The position numbers were made by a program, and so were the translations under genes. DNA of 64,000 nt. Origin: Bacteriovoracaceae bacterium (lineage in GTDB: Bacteria; Bdellovibrionota; Bacteriovoracia; Bacteriovoracales; Bacteriovoracaceae). Of the stretch, positions 51,245-60,164 are shown piece by piece. The notes under the pieces were generated by a model. It was given only the letters and a program-made list of their open reading frames with translations, did no database searches and was not told where the DNA came from. Each line of letters begins with the position of its first letter. Position 1 is the stretch's first letter. The stretch lies in assembly GCA_016784965.1 (NCBI GenBank), contig JADHTQ010000013.1:31596-95595 (forward strand). Direction: 5' to 3'.

Positions 51245-51814
51245 ATGAACAAATTAATTATATTTATTTCATTGTTTATCTCAATTAATGGATTCTGCGC
51301 TTCTGGCAAATACAAAGGTGTCTCTTATACACTTGAGCCGTTTTATGGCAGGGGGAAGTCATCAGTTGGAATTTCCGGTGTGCCTAGAGTTTGGGAATAC
51401 TATTATGGAGTGCGGGCCTCGGCACAATTTAAGATGGTACATTTTGAGGGAACCTATACCAAAACTGACCGAGGAGTCATTCTTACTTCTAAAACAAGTG
51501 CAACTGTGCAAGGGTATGGTTTTGAGCGCATTAGAGGAGGATTTGTTGCCAGTTGGCGCTTCACCACTTTAACCAGGGCAATTGGGCGCTTAGGTGGTGA
51601 GGCAAAAAGTGTCAGCCGTTATACTCTTGTCGATGGCTCCATTAATGAAGATAAAGGGGACTATAAAATTAATCCATATCTAGGAGTTGGTATAGAAGTT
51701 GGCGCAAGGATAGTATCGTTAACCGCCAATGTTACGGTATCTTTTAATGATTTTCCAGAAAACCTCGAAGATAATGATTACTTACTTAGTGGTGGTATTA
51801 AATTTCGCTACTAA
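51245..51814 (+). CDS. Small outer-membrane beta-barrel-like protein
   Basis: 189 residues with signal peptide MNKLIIFISLFISINGFCASG. Alternating strands (VSYTLEPFYGRGKSSVGISG, YGVRASAQFKMVHFEGTYTK, NPYLGVGIEVGARIVSLTANVTVSF) and a final strand LLSGGIKFRY with an aromatic last residue suggest an eight-strand barrel. No family is recognised. It lacks a Shine-Dalgarno and is next to the divergent tetR operon, so it may respond to the same signal. Confidence 0.65.
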   Translation: MNKLIIFISLFISINGFCASGKYKGVSYTLEPFYGRGKSSVGISGVPRVWEYYYGVRASAQFKMVHFEGTYTKTDRGVILTSKTSATVQGYGFERIRGGFVASWRFTTLTRAIGRLGGEAKSVSRYTLVDGSINEDKGDYKINPYLGVGIEVGARIVSLTANVTVSFNDFPENLEDNDYLLSGGIKFRY

Positions 51815-51820
51815 GCAAGC

Positions 51821-52114
51821 CTACTTACATAGATAAGCTGTGGAATGAACTGAACTGACTGAACCATTAGAAAACTCCTCGTTAAACAAAATGGAATCGG
51901 CCCCAAGGTCTGCCGCTTTGTTTTTGGCCTGATTTTTTGCCAATGCCATACTGCCCTTTTCATGGATACCGGTAACCTTACCTACAACTTCACAACGTTT
52001 ATGGGCCTTCCTTGTCTTAATGACTTTAATCTTTCTCCCCCCCGGAGTTAGTTTATAGTTAGCACATGAAAAAACGAGTAAACAAACTAAGGTTGCTGCA
52101 ATTATTTTATACAT
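51821..52114 (-). CDS. DUF4156-like lipoprotein
   Basis: 97 residues. Lipoprotein signal peptide with LLVFSC (Cys17). The mature part (KIKVIKTRKAHKRCEVVGKVTGIHEKG, ALAKNQAKNKAADLGADSILF) resembles DUF4156/RcsF-like small lipoproteins with two further Cys (KRCEV and YLCK). Function unknown. GGAGA lies eight bases before ATG. Converges on the barrel gene. Confidence 0.72.
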   Translation of the reverse strand: MYKIIAATLVCLLVFSCANYKLTPGGRKIKVIKTRKAHKRCEVVGKVTGIHEKGSMALAKNQAKNKAADLGADSILFNEEFSNGSVSSVHSTAYLCK

Positions 52115-52231
52115 ATCAACTGTCTCCTAAAAATTTGCCCCAAGGATAAAGGAGTAATTTTACAGTTATATATGTGATAAATCAATCTTGATAAGGTAGC
52201 AATTTTTTTTTAAATATCTTGATGTAAAGAG

Positions 52232-52831
52232 CTACCTACAAGAGGTAATCGCCTTATCCATAGCACTGGCTGCATCCATGCTTCTATAATATTTAGGATA
52301 AAGAGTTTGCAGGCATGACAAATCATTTACAGCTCCTGCACCTTTGGCCGCTTTTTTTGCTGTAGTTGCTCCATCAAAGCTTTTATAATATTTATCCGCC
52401 ACAAATACTACGATATCATTTTTACCATACAAGTCGTTTGCAAAACCTTCCACAACTAAATCCATCGCACCGGCAGCATTTAAGCTTTTGTAGGCATATG
52501 TATAAAGAACACGGGCCACAGCTACATCATCTATGACTTTACAAGCAGCGACTGCGGCATCTGTTGCTTGAGAAGAGCTGTAAGATTTAAAATATTTTTC
52601 ATAAGCGTACTCAAAGCATTCATTGCGATTAGATCCTCCCCCCGTTGAATCTTGTAAGATAAAATGAGCGCGGTCCAAATGAGCAATCACTTCATCCAAC
52701 TCAGAAGAGCTGGCCCTGGTAAGCTTTAGTTCTTTTCTAATGGCACCTAATTTTTGCCGAACATCAAATCGATCTGCAGCGATGGAAAAAAGGGGAAAAC
52801 AAATTAAAAGTACAATTGCAACTTTTTTCAT
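52232..52831 (-). CDS. Secreted protein with four internal repeats
   Basis: 199 residues from ATG 52831, five bases after GGAGG; the frame runs on to 52912 without a site. Signal peptide MKKVAIVLLICFPLFSIAA. Four copies of a 30-40-residue unit follow: YEKYFKSYSSSQATDAAVAA, YTYAYKSLNAAGAMDLVV, ADKYYKSFDGATTAKKAA, YPKYYRSMDAASAMDKAI. This is helical like Sel1/TPR-type repeats but I know no named family. A sigma-54-type promoter precedes it. Confidence 0.72.
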   Translation of the reverse strand: MKKVAIVLLICFPLFSIAADRFDVRQKLGAIRKELKLTRASSSELDEVIAHLDRAHFILQDSTGGGSNRNECFEYAYEKYFKSYSSSQATDAAVAACKVIDDVAVARVLYTYAYKSLNAAGAMDLVVEGFANDLYGKNDIVVFVADKYYKSFDGATTAKKAAKGAGAVNDLSCLQTLYPKYYRSMDAASAMDKAITSCR

Positions 52832-52871
52832 AATTACCTCCATAAAATAATACTGTTGTTCCAATAAAAGG

Positions 52872-52887
52872 TGCAATATATATACCA
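52872..52887 (-). promoter_or_regulatory. Putative sigma-54 promoter
   Basis: Minus strand TGGTAT-ATATA-TTGCA: GG and GC are exactly ten bases apart as in -24/-12 promoters, and the TTGCA half matches consensus. The -24 half is weaker. The predicted start site is about 30 bases before ATG 52831. Compare the stronger copy at 60149. Confidence 0.4.
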
Positions 52888-52971
52888 TCTGAGACAAACG
52901 TTTTACAATCACTTAACGCACGAAGCGGTGCATTTTGATAATGCCAAAATGTCCTGATGCTCGGAGTCTAT

Positions 52972-55119
52972 TTACCCGGAAATAATTTGGTTAATTTTTT
53001 GCTCTAAATCCTCTAACTGATATGGCTTTGCAAGTTGAGCACAAAAGCCATAATCCTTATAATTGGTCAATATTGGATCATTGGAATAGCCACTTGAAAC
53101 CAGAACTTTGGCCTCTGGGGCAATTTGTAAAATTTTCTGAATAGTTTCTTTTCCCCCTACCTCTCCAGGAATTGTCAGGTCCATTATCACAAGGTCAAAC
53201 TTTTTATCGCTATCGATCGCTTTTTTAAATATCTCGATGGTCTCTTGGCCGTTTTTTGACAACCAAACCTCATGCCCTAAAGTGGTAAGCATGGTCTTAA
53301 CCATATCTCTGACAATTTCCTCGTCATCCATAACTAAAATCCTAGCATGATATACCGAGCTAGTTATTTTGATACTTTTTTGTTGTGGCAGCTCATCTTT
53401 GTTAGATGCTGGAAGGTAAATTGTAAATGTGCTCCCGACGCCGGAAGTAGACTCCACCTCAATGCGACCATCGTGCTTATTGATGATAGAAAATGTGATC
53501 GCCAAACCGAGGCCACTTCCTTCTTGTTTGGTAGTAAAGTAAGGGTCAAAAATCATCTCTTGCACTTCTTGGGGCATGCCTACACCACTATCTTTAATAC
53601 ATATTTTGACCATCTCTTCTTTTTGCCCAAAAACATTTTCACATGTGATGAGTACTGTACCCCCTGTTGGCATCGCATGAGATGCATTTAATACAATGTT
53701 TTGGATCACCTGCCCAAATTGTACCTTATCTATTTCCACACATTTTAAATCCTCTGGAATATTAAACTGACAATCCACTTTCTGGCCATGAAGCACAAAG
53801 CTTGCTGATTCTTTTAGTACGCTCTCAAGAGAAGTTATCTCTTTTATAGGTGTCCCTCCCTGAGAAAAGGTCATCAGTTGTGCGATGAGATCTTTGGCCC
53901 GAATTGCCCCGTTTTCCGCCGATGACAGAAGCTTTTTAGTATTGTCTTTTAGATCTTGATCGTGAAGGGCCAAGTTTAAATAGCCAAGAAGTGCTGCTAG
54001 AATGTTGTTAAAATCGTGGGCAATACCACCTGCTAATAGACCGATTGATTTCATCTTATGTGATTGGCGAAGTTGAAAGTCAATTTTTTCTTTTTCCACC
54101 TCCATTTGTTTTTGATCTGTCACATCACGGGCCACCCCAATCAGCCTAAAGGGGTTGCCACTTTCATCGTGTTCAAGTTGACCATGAGCGCTTAGCCAGC
54201 GCACCTGCCCATTATCTGATCGAATTATCCTATAGTCTATTATATAAGGAGCATTTTGTTTAATAGTAGTACCGAGTACTTCTTGCAGTCTTTTTTTGTC
54301 TTCAGGATAGTAACAATCACAAGGTAAATCCATTGAAGGGATACCTTGGCCTACACGCCTTCCATAGATCTCATAGAGTTGATCTGACCACACAACATGT
54401 TTGGTTTTTAAGTTCCAAGACCAACTGCCAATGTTGGCACCTTTTTGCGACTGCTGCAAAAGTCTCTCACTTTCTCTAATTCTACTCAACAACTCAGCCG
54501 TAGCCAGGTCGTGTTTATATAAAAAAACCAAGGTCACAAGCATTGATAGCAGCACCGCTGCAATAAGCAGCTCATGAACGATATCGTATTGCCCTTGCTC
54601 TGATACAATTTTTTTGTAAATCATTTTCTCCACAACAGACAACTCTTTAAGCAGTGTTTTAAATACTTCATCAAAATGTTGATCAATGTCAGATCCGATA
54701 CCTGACTGCTCAATTTGGGCCAGTCTTGCATGTACAAGCCCAACAAAATCAAGCCAAAGAGCTTTTACACCAATAATTTTTTTGATCAGTTGCTCATCAT
54801 CTATGGGATAGTATTGTCTACCCCTTTTTTTTCCTCCTTTAACAAGTACATCAATGTACCATAGAGCTTCATCTAAATGCCTTTGTATTGTGTGAATCTT
54901 AGCGGTCTTATCCCCCGCCGCGAACTCTTCAAACCAAAGATGAGCAAGGGCCACCTCCAACTTGGCTTCCATAATAGCATCAACAAGTGGTGTCTGTTTT
55001 TTAATAATGGATCGCCCCGCCAAAAATGAGTGAGTAAGAGCATAAATTATAAAAAGAAATAAAAAACTTAAAATGAGATATCGGGTGCGTTTGTTTTGAG
55101 TTACCTCGTTGTCTTTCAT
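52972..55119 (-). CDS. Hybrid sensor histidine kinase with PAS and C-terminal receiver
   Basis: 715 residues. Membrane helices at about 12-32 and 190-210 frame a periplasmic sensor; then a PAS domain (GSWSWNLKTKHVVWSDQLYEIYG), H-box GGIAHDFNNILAALLGYLNL with the phosphorylated His, N-box NIVLNASHAMP, G-boxes DSGVGM and GSGLGLAIT, and a receiver (ILVMDDEEIVRDM, DLVIMDLTIPG with acceptor Asp, SGYSND, AKPYQLEDL). It probably autophosphorylates and relays to its own receiver. No partner regulator adjoins; GGGGG lies near ATG. Confidence 0.93.
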   Translation of the reverse strand: MKDNEVTQNKRTRYLILSFLFLFIIYALTHSFLAGRSIIKKQTPLVDAIMEAKLEVALAHLWFEEFAAGDKTAKIHTIQRHLDEALWYIDVLVKGGKKRGRQYYPIDDEQLIKKIIGVKALWLDFVGLVHARLAQIEQSGIGSDIDQHFDEVFKTLLKELSVVEKMIYKKIVSEQGQYDIVHELLIAAVLLSMLVTLVFLYKHDLATAELLSRIRESERLLQQSQKGANIGSWSWNLKTKHVVWSDQLYEIYGRRVGQGIPSMDLPCDCYYPEDKKRLQEVLGTTIKQNAPYIIDYRIIRSDNGQVRWLSAHGQLEHDESGNPFRLIGVARDVTDQKQMEVEKEKIDFQLRQSHKMKSIGLLAGGIAHDFNNILAALLGYLNLALHDQDLKDNTKKLLSSAENGAIRAKDLIAQLMTFSQGGTPIKEITSLESVLKESASFVLHGQKVDCQFNIPEDLKCVEIDKVQFGQVIQNIVLNASHAMPTGGTVLITCENVFGQKEEMVKICIKDSGVGMPQEVQEMIFDPYFTTKQEGSGLGLAITFSIINKHDGRIEVESTSGVGSTFTIYLPASNKDELPQQKSIKITSSVYHARILVMDDEEIVRDMVKTMLTTLGHEVWLSKNGQETIEIFKKAIDSDKKFDLVIMDLTIPGEVGGKETIQKILQIAPEAKVLVSSGYSNDPILTNYKDYGFCAQLAKPYQLEDLEQKINQIISG

Positions 55120-55225
55120 TTCACCCCCAGATTTAAAAACGGCAAATGCTTGCTTAATAAATTATACAAGCTGTCGAAAAAATTTTCACTGGAAAAAAAT
55201 GAAATAACTTCAAAGGGAAATCTTT

Positions 55226-55271
55226 AGTAACATAAATATTACTGTCGGTAATATTTATGTTACTTTTTTTT
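55226..55271. repeat. Perfect 17-bp inverted repeat with T run
   Basis: Arms 55226-55242 and 55248-55264 (AGTAACATAAATATTAC and its complement) around TGTCG, followed on the plus strand by T8. On the minus strand, the direction of both flanking genes, it is preceded by A8 but not followed by T. As an intrinsic terminator it would act on antisense transcripts. Confidence 0.6.
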
Positions 55272-55285
55272 AAAGCAAATATAGT

Positions 55286-56647
55286 TTAATAAGGCCATCT
55301 GCCTCTCATATAGTAAGGTCTATAGTATGGAGTAAACTTACTAAAATCTCCAGGTGTACACTCATGTCGCTCTGGGTGAGCAGCAATATACTCCATTACT
55401 CCAGGGGGCAAAGAAGCCGCCATAAAGCTTAGTCCATCCTTTACTTGTTTATAATTGGCCTCACGAGTGTAGCCTCTAAAGTGTGCTGTCACATCTGCTT
55501 GAGCATTATTGACAAGATCTAGAACCAATACGTTTTGCTGACAAGAAAAATCAAACTTATTCACTTGTAATTTCTTTATATCACCATCTTTACCAACTCG
55601 ATAAGAGACCTCTAATTTATTCAAATCATAGACTATGTTCCATTTGGAAAAGTTAGGAGTCCATACATGCTCCAACACGTTAAAAAAATCATTAACACTG
55701 GTTGGAGGAGTTGGGTTAATGTGAGATAGCCTAGACCTTACTTGCAGGTAGCGCCCCATAGATCCAAGTCCAGTTTGATGTCCTCCACGGGCGGTTATAA
55801 AGTCACATTGACTCTGCTCTAGGTAGCGATCTTCATTGTGGAAAAATACAATGTCTTTTAATGGAGAATCTGCCAAGTTGAAGTTTTCCATTATCTTATA
55901 TTCAACCTCACCTTTTTGATTAACTCCAAAAGTTACTAGCTGATTGTCAATCTTCGAAATTGCAGGCAGTTCACCTTTTTTAGGCTGTCTATCCAACACA
56001 TAAAGATTGCATCCTCCAACTGGTGGCACATTAAAGTCAGGTGAGTATTCTGACCATGAAGATTCTGAATTTACAAAGGTATCATTAGTTAATGCCACTG
56101 CATTCTGGTTGATATGTGCTCTTCCATTTAAAAACTCAACCGCAGCACATTGGTCAGTATCACATACCATGTAGTGAACGAGTCCGGCCAAAGGAGAGAT
56201 CTCTAGACTATTAACATTATTAACTACTTCATACACACTTGCATAGTTATCTAGCTGGTATTGAACCCATTGAAGTTCATTGATTTGAGGAGCACCAGTT
56301 TGCTTTGGATAGACGGTATCATTGGACCATAACACCTCAACGACTAGTCCTTTTTCATTAATACCACTCACTGGAAACTCTCTACCATGTTGATTGAAAG
56401 TTATGCTTCCATATCTTGCTGTCCACTGTGCTGGATACTGGAACCCATGACTTAGGGCCGTTTTTTGAAATCCCCGCTTGTTTACCACTAACATTCCAGA
56501 AGCAATGTACCAGTCATAACTTTTTCCAAGAATCTTATGATCCCTTGAATAAAGCGTGCTGCATGCCTCCACGCTTGGCAGGTAAGCTGTTACATACAAA
56601 ATAGAAATTAAAATAATTACAAACTGCGTAGGCATTTTATTAAACAT
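55286..56647 (-). CDS. Secreted N-terminal-nucleophile amide hydrolase (choloylglycine hydrolase/penicillin acylase type)
   Basis: 453 residues from ATG 56647 (AAGGA six bases before); longer frames lack a site. The signal peptide MFNKMPTQFVIILISILYVTAYLPSVEA ends directly before Cys29, which becomes the catalytic N-terminus of the mature enzyme: CSTLYSRDHKILGKSYDWYIASG. ALTNDTFVNS and FNQHGREFPVSGINEKGLVVEVLW are the other family segments. It hydrolyses linear C-N bonds such as acyl-amides or N-acyl homoserine lactones; the target is not clear. TATAAT lies upstream. Confidence 0.85.
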   Translation of the reverse strand: MFNKMPTQFVIILISILYVTAYLPSVEACSTLYSRDHKILGKSYDWYIASGMLVVNKRGFQKTALSHGFQYPAQWTARYGSITFNQHGREFPVSGINEKGLVVEVLWSNDTVYPKQTGAPQINELQWVQYQLDNYASVYEVVNNVNSLEISPLAGLVHYMVCDTDQCAAVEFLNGRAHINQNAVALTNDTFVNSESSWSEYSPDFNVPPVGGCNLYVLDRQPKKGELPAISKIDNQLVTFGVNQKGEVEYKIMENFNLADSPLKDIVFFHNEDRYLEQSQCDFITARGGHQTGLGSMGRYLQVRSRLSHINPTPPTSVNDFFNVLEHVWTPNFSKWNIVYDLNKLEVSYRVGKDGDIKKLQVNKFDFSCQQNVLVLDLVNNAQADVTAHFRGYTREANYKQVKDGLSFMAASLPPGVMEYIAAHPERHECTPGDFSKFTPYYRPYYMRGRWPY

Positions 56648-56772
56648 AGTAAGTCCTTTTTGTTGTTTCATAATAGTTTTTTTTAAAACTCCAAACATCC
56701 CCATATTATAATATCTAAATATGTATATATGAGTGTTTTTAAAATGTAAAGTGAAACAGTTTAACTCGGATA

Positions 56773-57603
56773 CTACATGCTGGCAATTTCATCCCAAAAA
56801 GAGGTTAATTTTTTTTCTCCCAGATAGGTTGCAGCCAATAATGCACCGCCCACTTCGCCGACACCTACGATGTGATCGCACCCGGCCTTTTCTAGGTATT
56901 CTTTGGATGTAGGGTCAAGCAATTCTGAGATTATTTTGGCCTTGGGATTTAATTTTCTTGCAAGCAGACAATTGATGGCAGTCATGGCGTCTGAATGGAT
57001 TTTCATGGAGTAATCTGCCAGAAGTATTATAGATGCGGCATTCTCTACGGAGGCATGTACAAGGTCCTGGGTAGAAACTGGGTGGGAACCTCTGACAAAG
57101 CTAACCCACGCAAAGCGCACGGGTTTTCTCTCAAGAGGTGCTACAATTATGACCTGCCGTTTTTCTCTTTTGCTGACCATATCTAAAATTTTGGGACCTT
57201 TTTTATTCCAACCAATAATGACAGTGTGATCTTTTTGACTAATGTGGGCCATTCCCATCTCCTCTCGAATTTTGATTTCTATAAAAAAAGTAGCTGCCAC
57301 TGCTGAAAAAGCAGCAAGTGCCCCAATTGTTAACAAAATGGCCAAAATAACGACAATTTTACCACCCACAGTGACAACCACTTTGTCACCAAATCCCACC
57401 GTCGACATAGTCGTTACCATAAAATATAAAACATCTAAAAAATTCTTCAAACCAGCGTTTTTTGTATGTTCGAAGTAATAAATGGAAGCCGATCCAAAAA
57501 CAAATATGCCCATTAAAAAGCTTCCGATGCGAAACAAAACTTTGTGTCTGATATTATTAAGGATAGTAATAAAAGTTCTGAGTGTATTAATCATACTAAT
57601 CAT
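56773..57603 (-). CDS. Potassium channel with RCK (TrkA-N) domain
   Basis: 276 residues. Two membrane helices (IGSFLMGIFVFGSASIYYF and IVVILAILLTIGALAAFSAV) frame the pore with the selectivity filter TVGFGD (TTMSTVGFGDKVVV). The cytoplasmic part is an RCK/TrkA-N Rossmann domain (DHTVIIGWNKKGPKILDMVS, SIILLADYSMKIHSDAMTA). The typical MthK-like layout suggests a ligand-gated K+ channel. No Shine-Dalgarno is clear. Stands alone. Confidence 0.9.
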   Translation of the reverse strand: MISMINTLRTFITILNNIRHKVLFRIGSFLMGIFVFGSASIYYFEHTKNAGLKNFLDVLYFMVTTMSTVGFGDKVVVTVGGKIVVILAILLTIGALAAFSAVAATFFIEIKIREEMGMAHISQKDHTVIIGWNKKGPKILDMVSKREKRQVIIVAPLERKPVRFAWVSFVRGSHPVSTQDLVHASVENAASIILLADYSMKIHSDAMTAINCLLARKLNPKAKIISELLDPTSKEYLEKAGCDHIVGVGEVGGALLAATYLGEKKLTSFWDEIASM

Positions 57604-57656
57604 TGAACCAATAATTCATGAAAATTTCAAGGGCGCGGAGCAATATTTTTAGTTAG

Positions 57657-58397
57657 TTACAATCCACCGGTAATTTTTAAAGATGAACCGGTAATATACG
57701 ACGCTTCTTTTGATGCTAAAAATAATACACCAGCTGCCACATCGGTCACACTACCAAATCTTTTCATGGGAACCTGTTTGGCGTATTCCTTTTTTTGCTC
57801 TGCTGGCAAGTCTGCTATAAAATCCGTTTCGATAAAGCCGGGACAGATGTTATTGACAGTAATCCCTTTTTTGGCCACTTCTTTTGAAAGTGACATGGCA
57901 AAAGCTTCTTGCCCAGCTTTAGAAGCCCCATAATTAGTTTGACCGGGCAGCCCCAAAGTCCATCCAATTGAGCTGATATTGATGATTCTACCAAAACGCT
58001 TTTTCATAAATCTAGGAACGACCATTTTGGACATATAAAAGGTACCATTGAGGTTTACTCTAAGTACTTGATCCCACGACTCATTGTCCATCATTGCACA
58101 CATTGAGTCCTTGCGAATCCCGGAATTGTTTACAAGAACCTCGATGGAGGGGTAGTTATCATCTACATACTCAAAAAACTCTTCCACCTCTTTGAAGTTG
58201 GAGACGTCAAACTTTTTTACATCCAACCGGTCTAAATGTTTTGAATTTGCTTCCTTAAACTCTTTTGCAGCTTGCTCATTACCAGCATATGTGGCAATAA
58301 CTGTCCCGCCAGATTTTAAAAATGCCTCACAGATACCGCGACCAATTCCGCGAGTTCCACCTGTAACAATTATGTGTTGTCCTTCAAAAGAAAACAT
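57657..58397 (-). CDS. fabG: FabG-like SDR oxidoreductase (3-oxoacyl-ACP reductase type)
   Basis: 246 residues, classical SDR length. Cofactor motif TGGTRGIGRGICEAF, NNSGIRKDSMCAMMDNESW, Ser in INISSIGW, and catalytic YGASKAGQEAF; the tail ETDFIADLPAEQKKEYAKQVPMKRFGSVTDVA is FabG-like. It could be the NADPH reductase of fatty-acid synthesis or of an acetoacetyl-CoA route; it is far from fabZ-fabI, so the symbol is by similarity. GGGAG lies seven bases before ATG. Confidence 0.85.
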   Translation of the reverse strand: MFSFEGQHIIVTGGTRGIGRGICEAFLKSGGTVIATYAGNEQAAKEFKEANSKHLDRLDVKKFDVSNFKEVEEFFEYVDDNYPSIEVLVNNSGIRKDSMCAMMDNESWDQVLRVNLNGTFYMSKMVVPRFMKKRFGRIINISSIGWTLGLPGQTNYGASKAGQEAFAMSLSKEVAKKGITVNNICPGFIETDFIADLPAEQKKEYAKQVPMKRFGSVTDVAAGVLFLASKEASYITGSSLKITGGL

Positions 58398-58487
58398 GCC
58401 AAAACTCCCAAATTTTTTAAAAATCCACTGATAAACTTCAAAGATAGTTCAACAGGCACAACTGGTCTACTAAAAAAAGTTTTAAAG

Positions 58488-58907
58488 CTACTTGCCGCGC
58501 TTCATATGGTGAACAGCACGTAAAACATCACGGCGTGAGATTTGTCCAACTAATGCGCCATCTTCGTCAACTACTGGAAATCGTCGATAGTGTAATTTCG
58601 TAAACTTAACTGCCACATCTATGATGTTGGCCTGCATTTTAACAGTCTCTACAGTTGTAGACATGAAGTCTTTAACCGTTCCATCAGGCAGATTATTGGC
58701 ATAGAAGTAGCCATAACTCACATCTACTTTTAAGCAATCTCGCTCGGAAATAACACCAACTAGCTGCTTATTTTCATCTAAAACTGGCGCACCAGAAATA
58801 TTATTTTTAAGTAGAGACTCAATAACTTCTGAAATAGAGGTATCTGGAGTAAAAGTAATCAATTTTTTTGCCATAAAATCTTGAACACTGTGCCCTCTGT
58901 CTTCCAT
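58488..58907 (-). CDS. CBS-domain pair protein
   Basis: 139 residues, two CBS motifs only: KLITFTPDTSISEVIESLLKNNISGAPVLDENKQLVGVISERDCL and TVETVKMQANIIDVAVKFTKLHYRRFPVVDEDGALVGQISRRDVLRAV. Binding of AMP/ATP or similar ligands is likely. It resembles the protein at 535-1014, including the YRRF segment. AAGGATAT precedes ATG 58907. A small palindrome (TAATTGT-GAG-ACAATTA, 58938-58954) overlaps a TATAAT box upstream. Confidence 0.9.
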   Translation of the reverse strand: MEDRGHSVQDFMAKKLITFTPDTSISEVIESLLKNNISGAPVLDENKQLVGVISERDCLKVDVSYGYFYANNLPDGTVKDFMSTTVETVKMQANIIDVAVKFTKLHYRRFPVVDEDGALVGQISRRDVLRAVHHMKRGK

Positions 58908-59034
58908 AATTATATCCTTTGTAAATTTAAAAAATATTAATTGTGAGACAATTATATATCAAATTATTTGTCTTATGTGATTAAAAATATTGATTTTCTA
59001 TATTTTAAAAGAGAACTATTTGAATCAGCTTACT

Positions 59035-60111
59035 TTATAGTGATGCTACAATTTTTGTATTTGTGAAAGCAAAGCCAGAAGATGTAACTTCTGTGTCGTA
59101 ATTATCATCAGTTGCATTGGTCTCGTTGCCACTATTTCTTCTTTGGCTATCTGCTTCTACATGCTCATCTGCATCAGCTTCCTCTCCCGCATAATAAAGT
59201 GTCTTAGAAATAGTTTTGTGCTCGAACAGTACTACAGTGTTATCAATTGGCCCATCATAAAATCTGATTCTGGCCTTAGTGTCGGCCCCATCAGAAACAA
59301 GTCTGCCATGAATATCAGAGTGAATATCATCATCAGAGACCATGTCACCAGTAAAAAGTCCCGAAGGCCCAACAGTTGCTTCAATACTAAAAGTACCTTT
59401 ATTAGATGTCATTTCAAATTCAAACTCTAAAGTCTCTTCGTTATTTGTAATATATAGCTCACTGATCGCATTTGCGAGTTTTGTGCCCTTAAGCTCCACT
59501 GAGCTTGCATTAAATTTTCCCAACTTTAAGATATTTACTCCTGCTGGCAAGGTTCTTTTGCGACCAACTTCATCATGAATATCAGACTCATCTGCTTGCG
59601 GCTTTTGAATTTCTACTTCACTGGCGTCTACTACCTCTGCTGATTCAGCTAACCTTTTTGCTGTTAACAACTCATGACCACCTGTAAGCATGCGTGCTAG
59701 CTTCAAAGTCTGAGTTTGATCATTGTAGTTTACAACATTATAAAATTCGCTATCACTGTCACCTACAACCTTGATTTGCGCTAACCCCTTGTCATCACAA
59801 CCCATTTCAAAAGCTACAACTCCATTATCTGAAGTAGCATCTGTAAAACGATCATATAATGATGTAATTTCCCACTGTGCACCTTCTACGATAATTACTG
59901 TTTGATCACTGCACTCAAAGTCTGCATCAAATTGCATTGGTCTAATTGAAGCAATATTTCTTTCGTCATCGTCTAGTCTTTTCACAAATTGAATCTCTTG
60001 ATCATTCATAAAATCATCAGAGTAAAAGTTCACATCCACTACCGCTTTTGCCAGTACTGCAAGTGAAAAGACACAACTCATAACAATAAATGTTGATTTT
60101 TTGAAGTTCAT
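59035..60111 (-). CDS. Large secreted acidic protein of unknown function
   Basis: 358 residues from ATG 60111, three to four bases after GGGAGAGA. Signal peptide NFKKSTFIVMSCVFSLAVLA. The mature protein is very acidic (DVNFYSDDFMNDQEIQF, ADESDIHDEVGRKRTLP, EADADEHVEADSQRRNSGNE) with two Cys near the N-terminus and a beta-rich middle (SNKGTFSIEATVGPSGLFTG). No family recognised. It has the best sigma-54 promoter in the window, so its synthesis may be tied to nitrogen or developmental signals. Confidence 0.7.
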   Translation of the reverse strand: MNFKKSTFIVMSCVFSLAVLAKAVVDVNFYSDDFMNDQEIQFVKRLDDDERNIASIRPMQFDADFECSDQTVIIVEGAQWEITSLYDRFTDATSDNGVVAFEMGCDDKGLAQIKVVGDSDSEFYNVVNYNDQTQTLKLARMLTGGHELLTAKRLAESAEVVDASEVEIQKPQADESDIHDEVGRKRTLPAGVNILKLGKFNASSVELKGTKLANAISELYITNNEETLEFEFEMTSNKGTFSIEATVGPSGLFTGDMVSDDDIHSDIHGRLVSDGADTKARIRFYDGPIDNTVVLFEHKTISKTLYYAGEEADADEHVEADSQRRNSGNETNATDDNYDTEVTSSGFAFTNTKIVASL

Positions 60112-60148
60112 AACTCTCTCCCAAATAAAATGTATATACTGTATTAAA

Positions 60149-60164
60149 TGCAAAACAAGTGCCA
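60149..60164 (-). promoter_or_regulatory. Sigma-54 (RpoN) promoter
   Basis: Minus strand TGGCAC-TTGTT-TTGCA fits the consensus TGGCAC-N5-TTGCA at every conserved place, with GG and GC exactly ten bases apart. The predicted start site is near 60138, giving a leader of about 27 bases that holds the GGGAGAGA site of the 59035-60111 gene. The upstream part (60165-60306) shows GATATA-GACGG-TATATC but no clear activator box. Confidence 0.7.
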
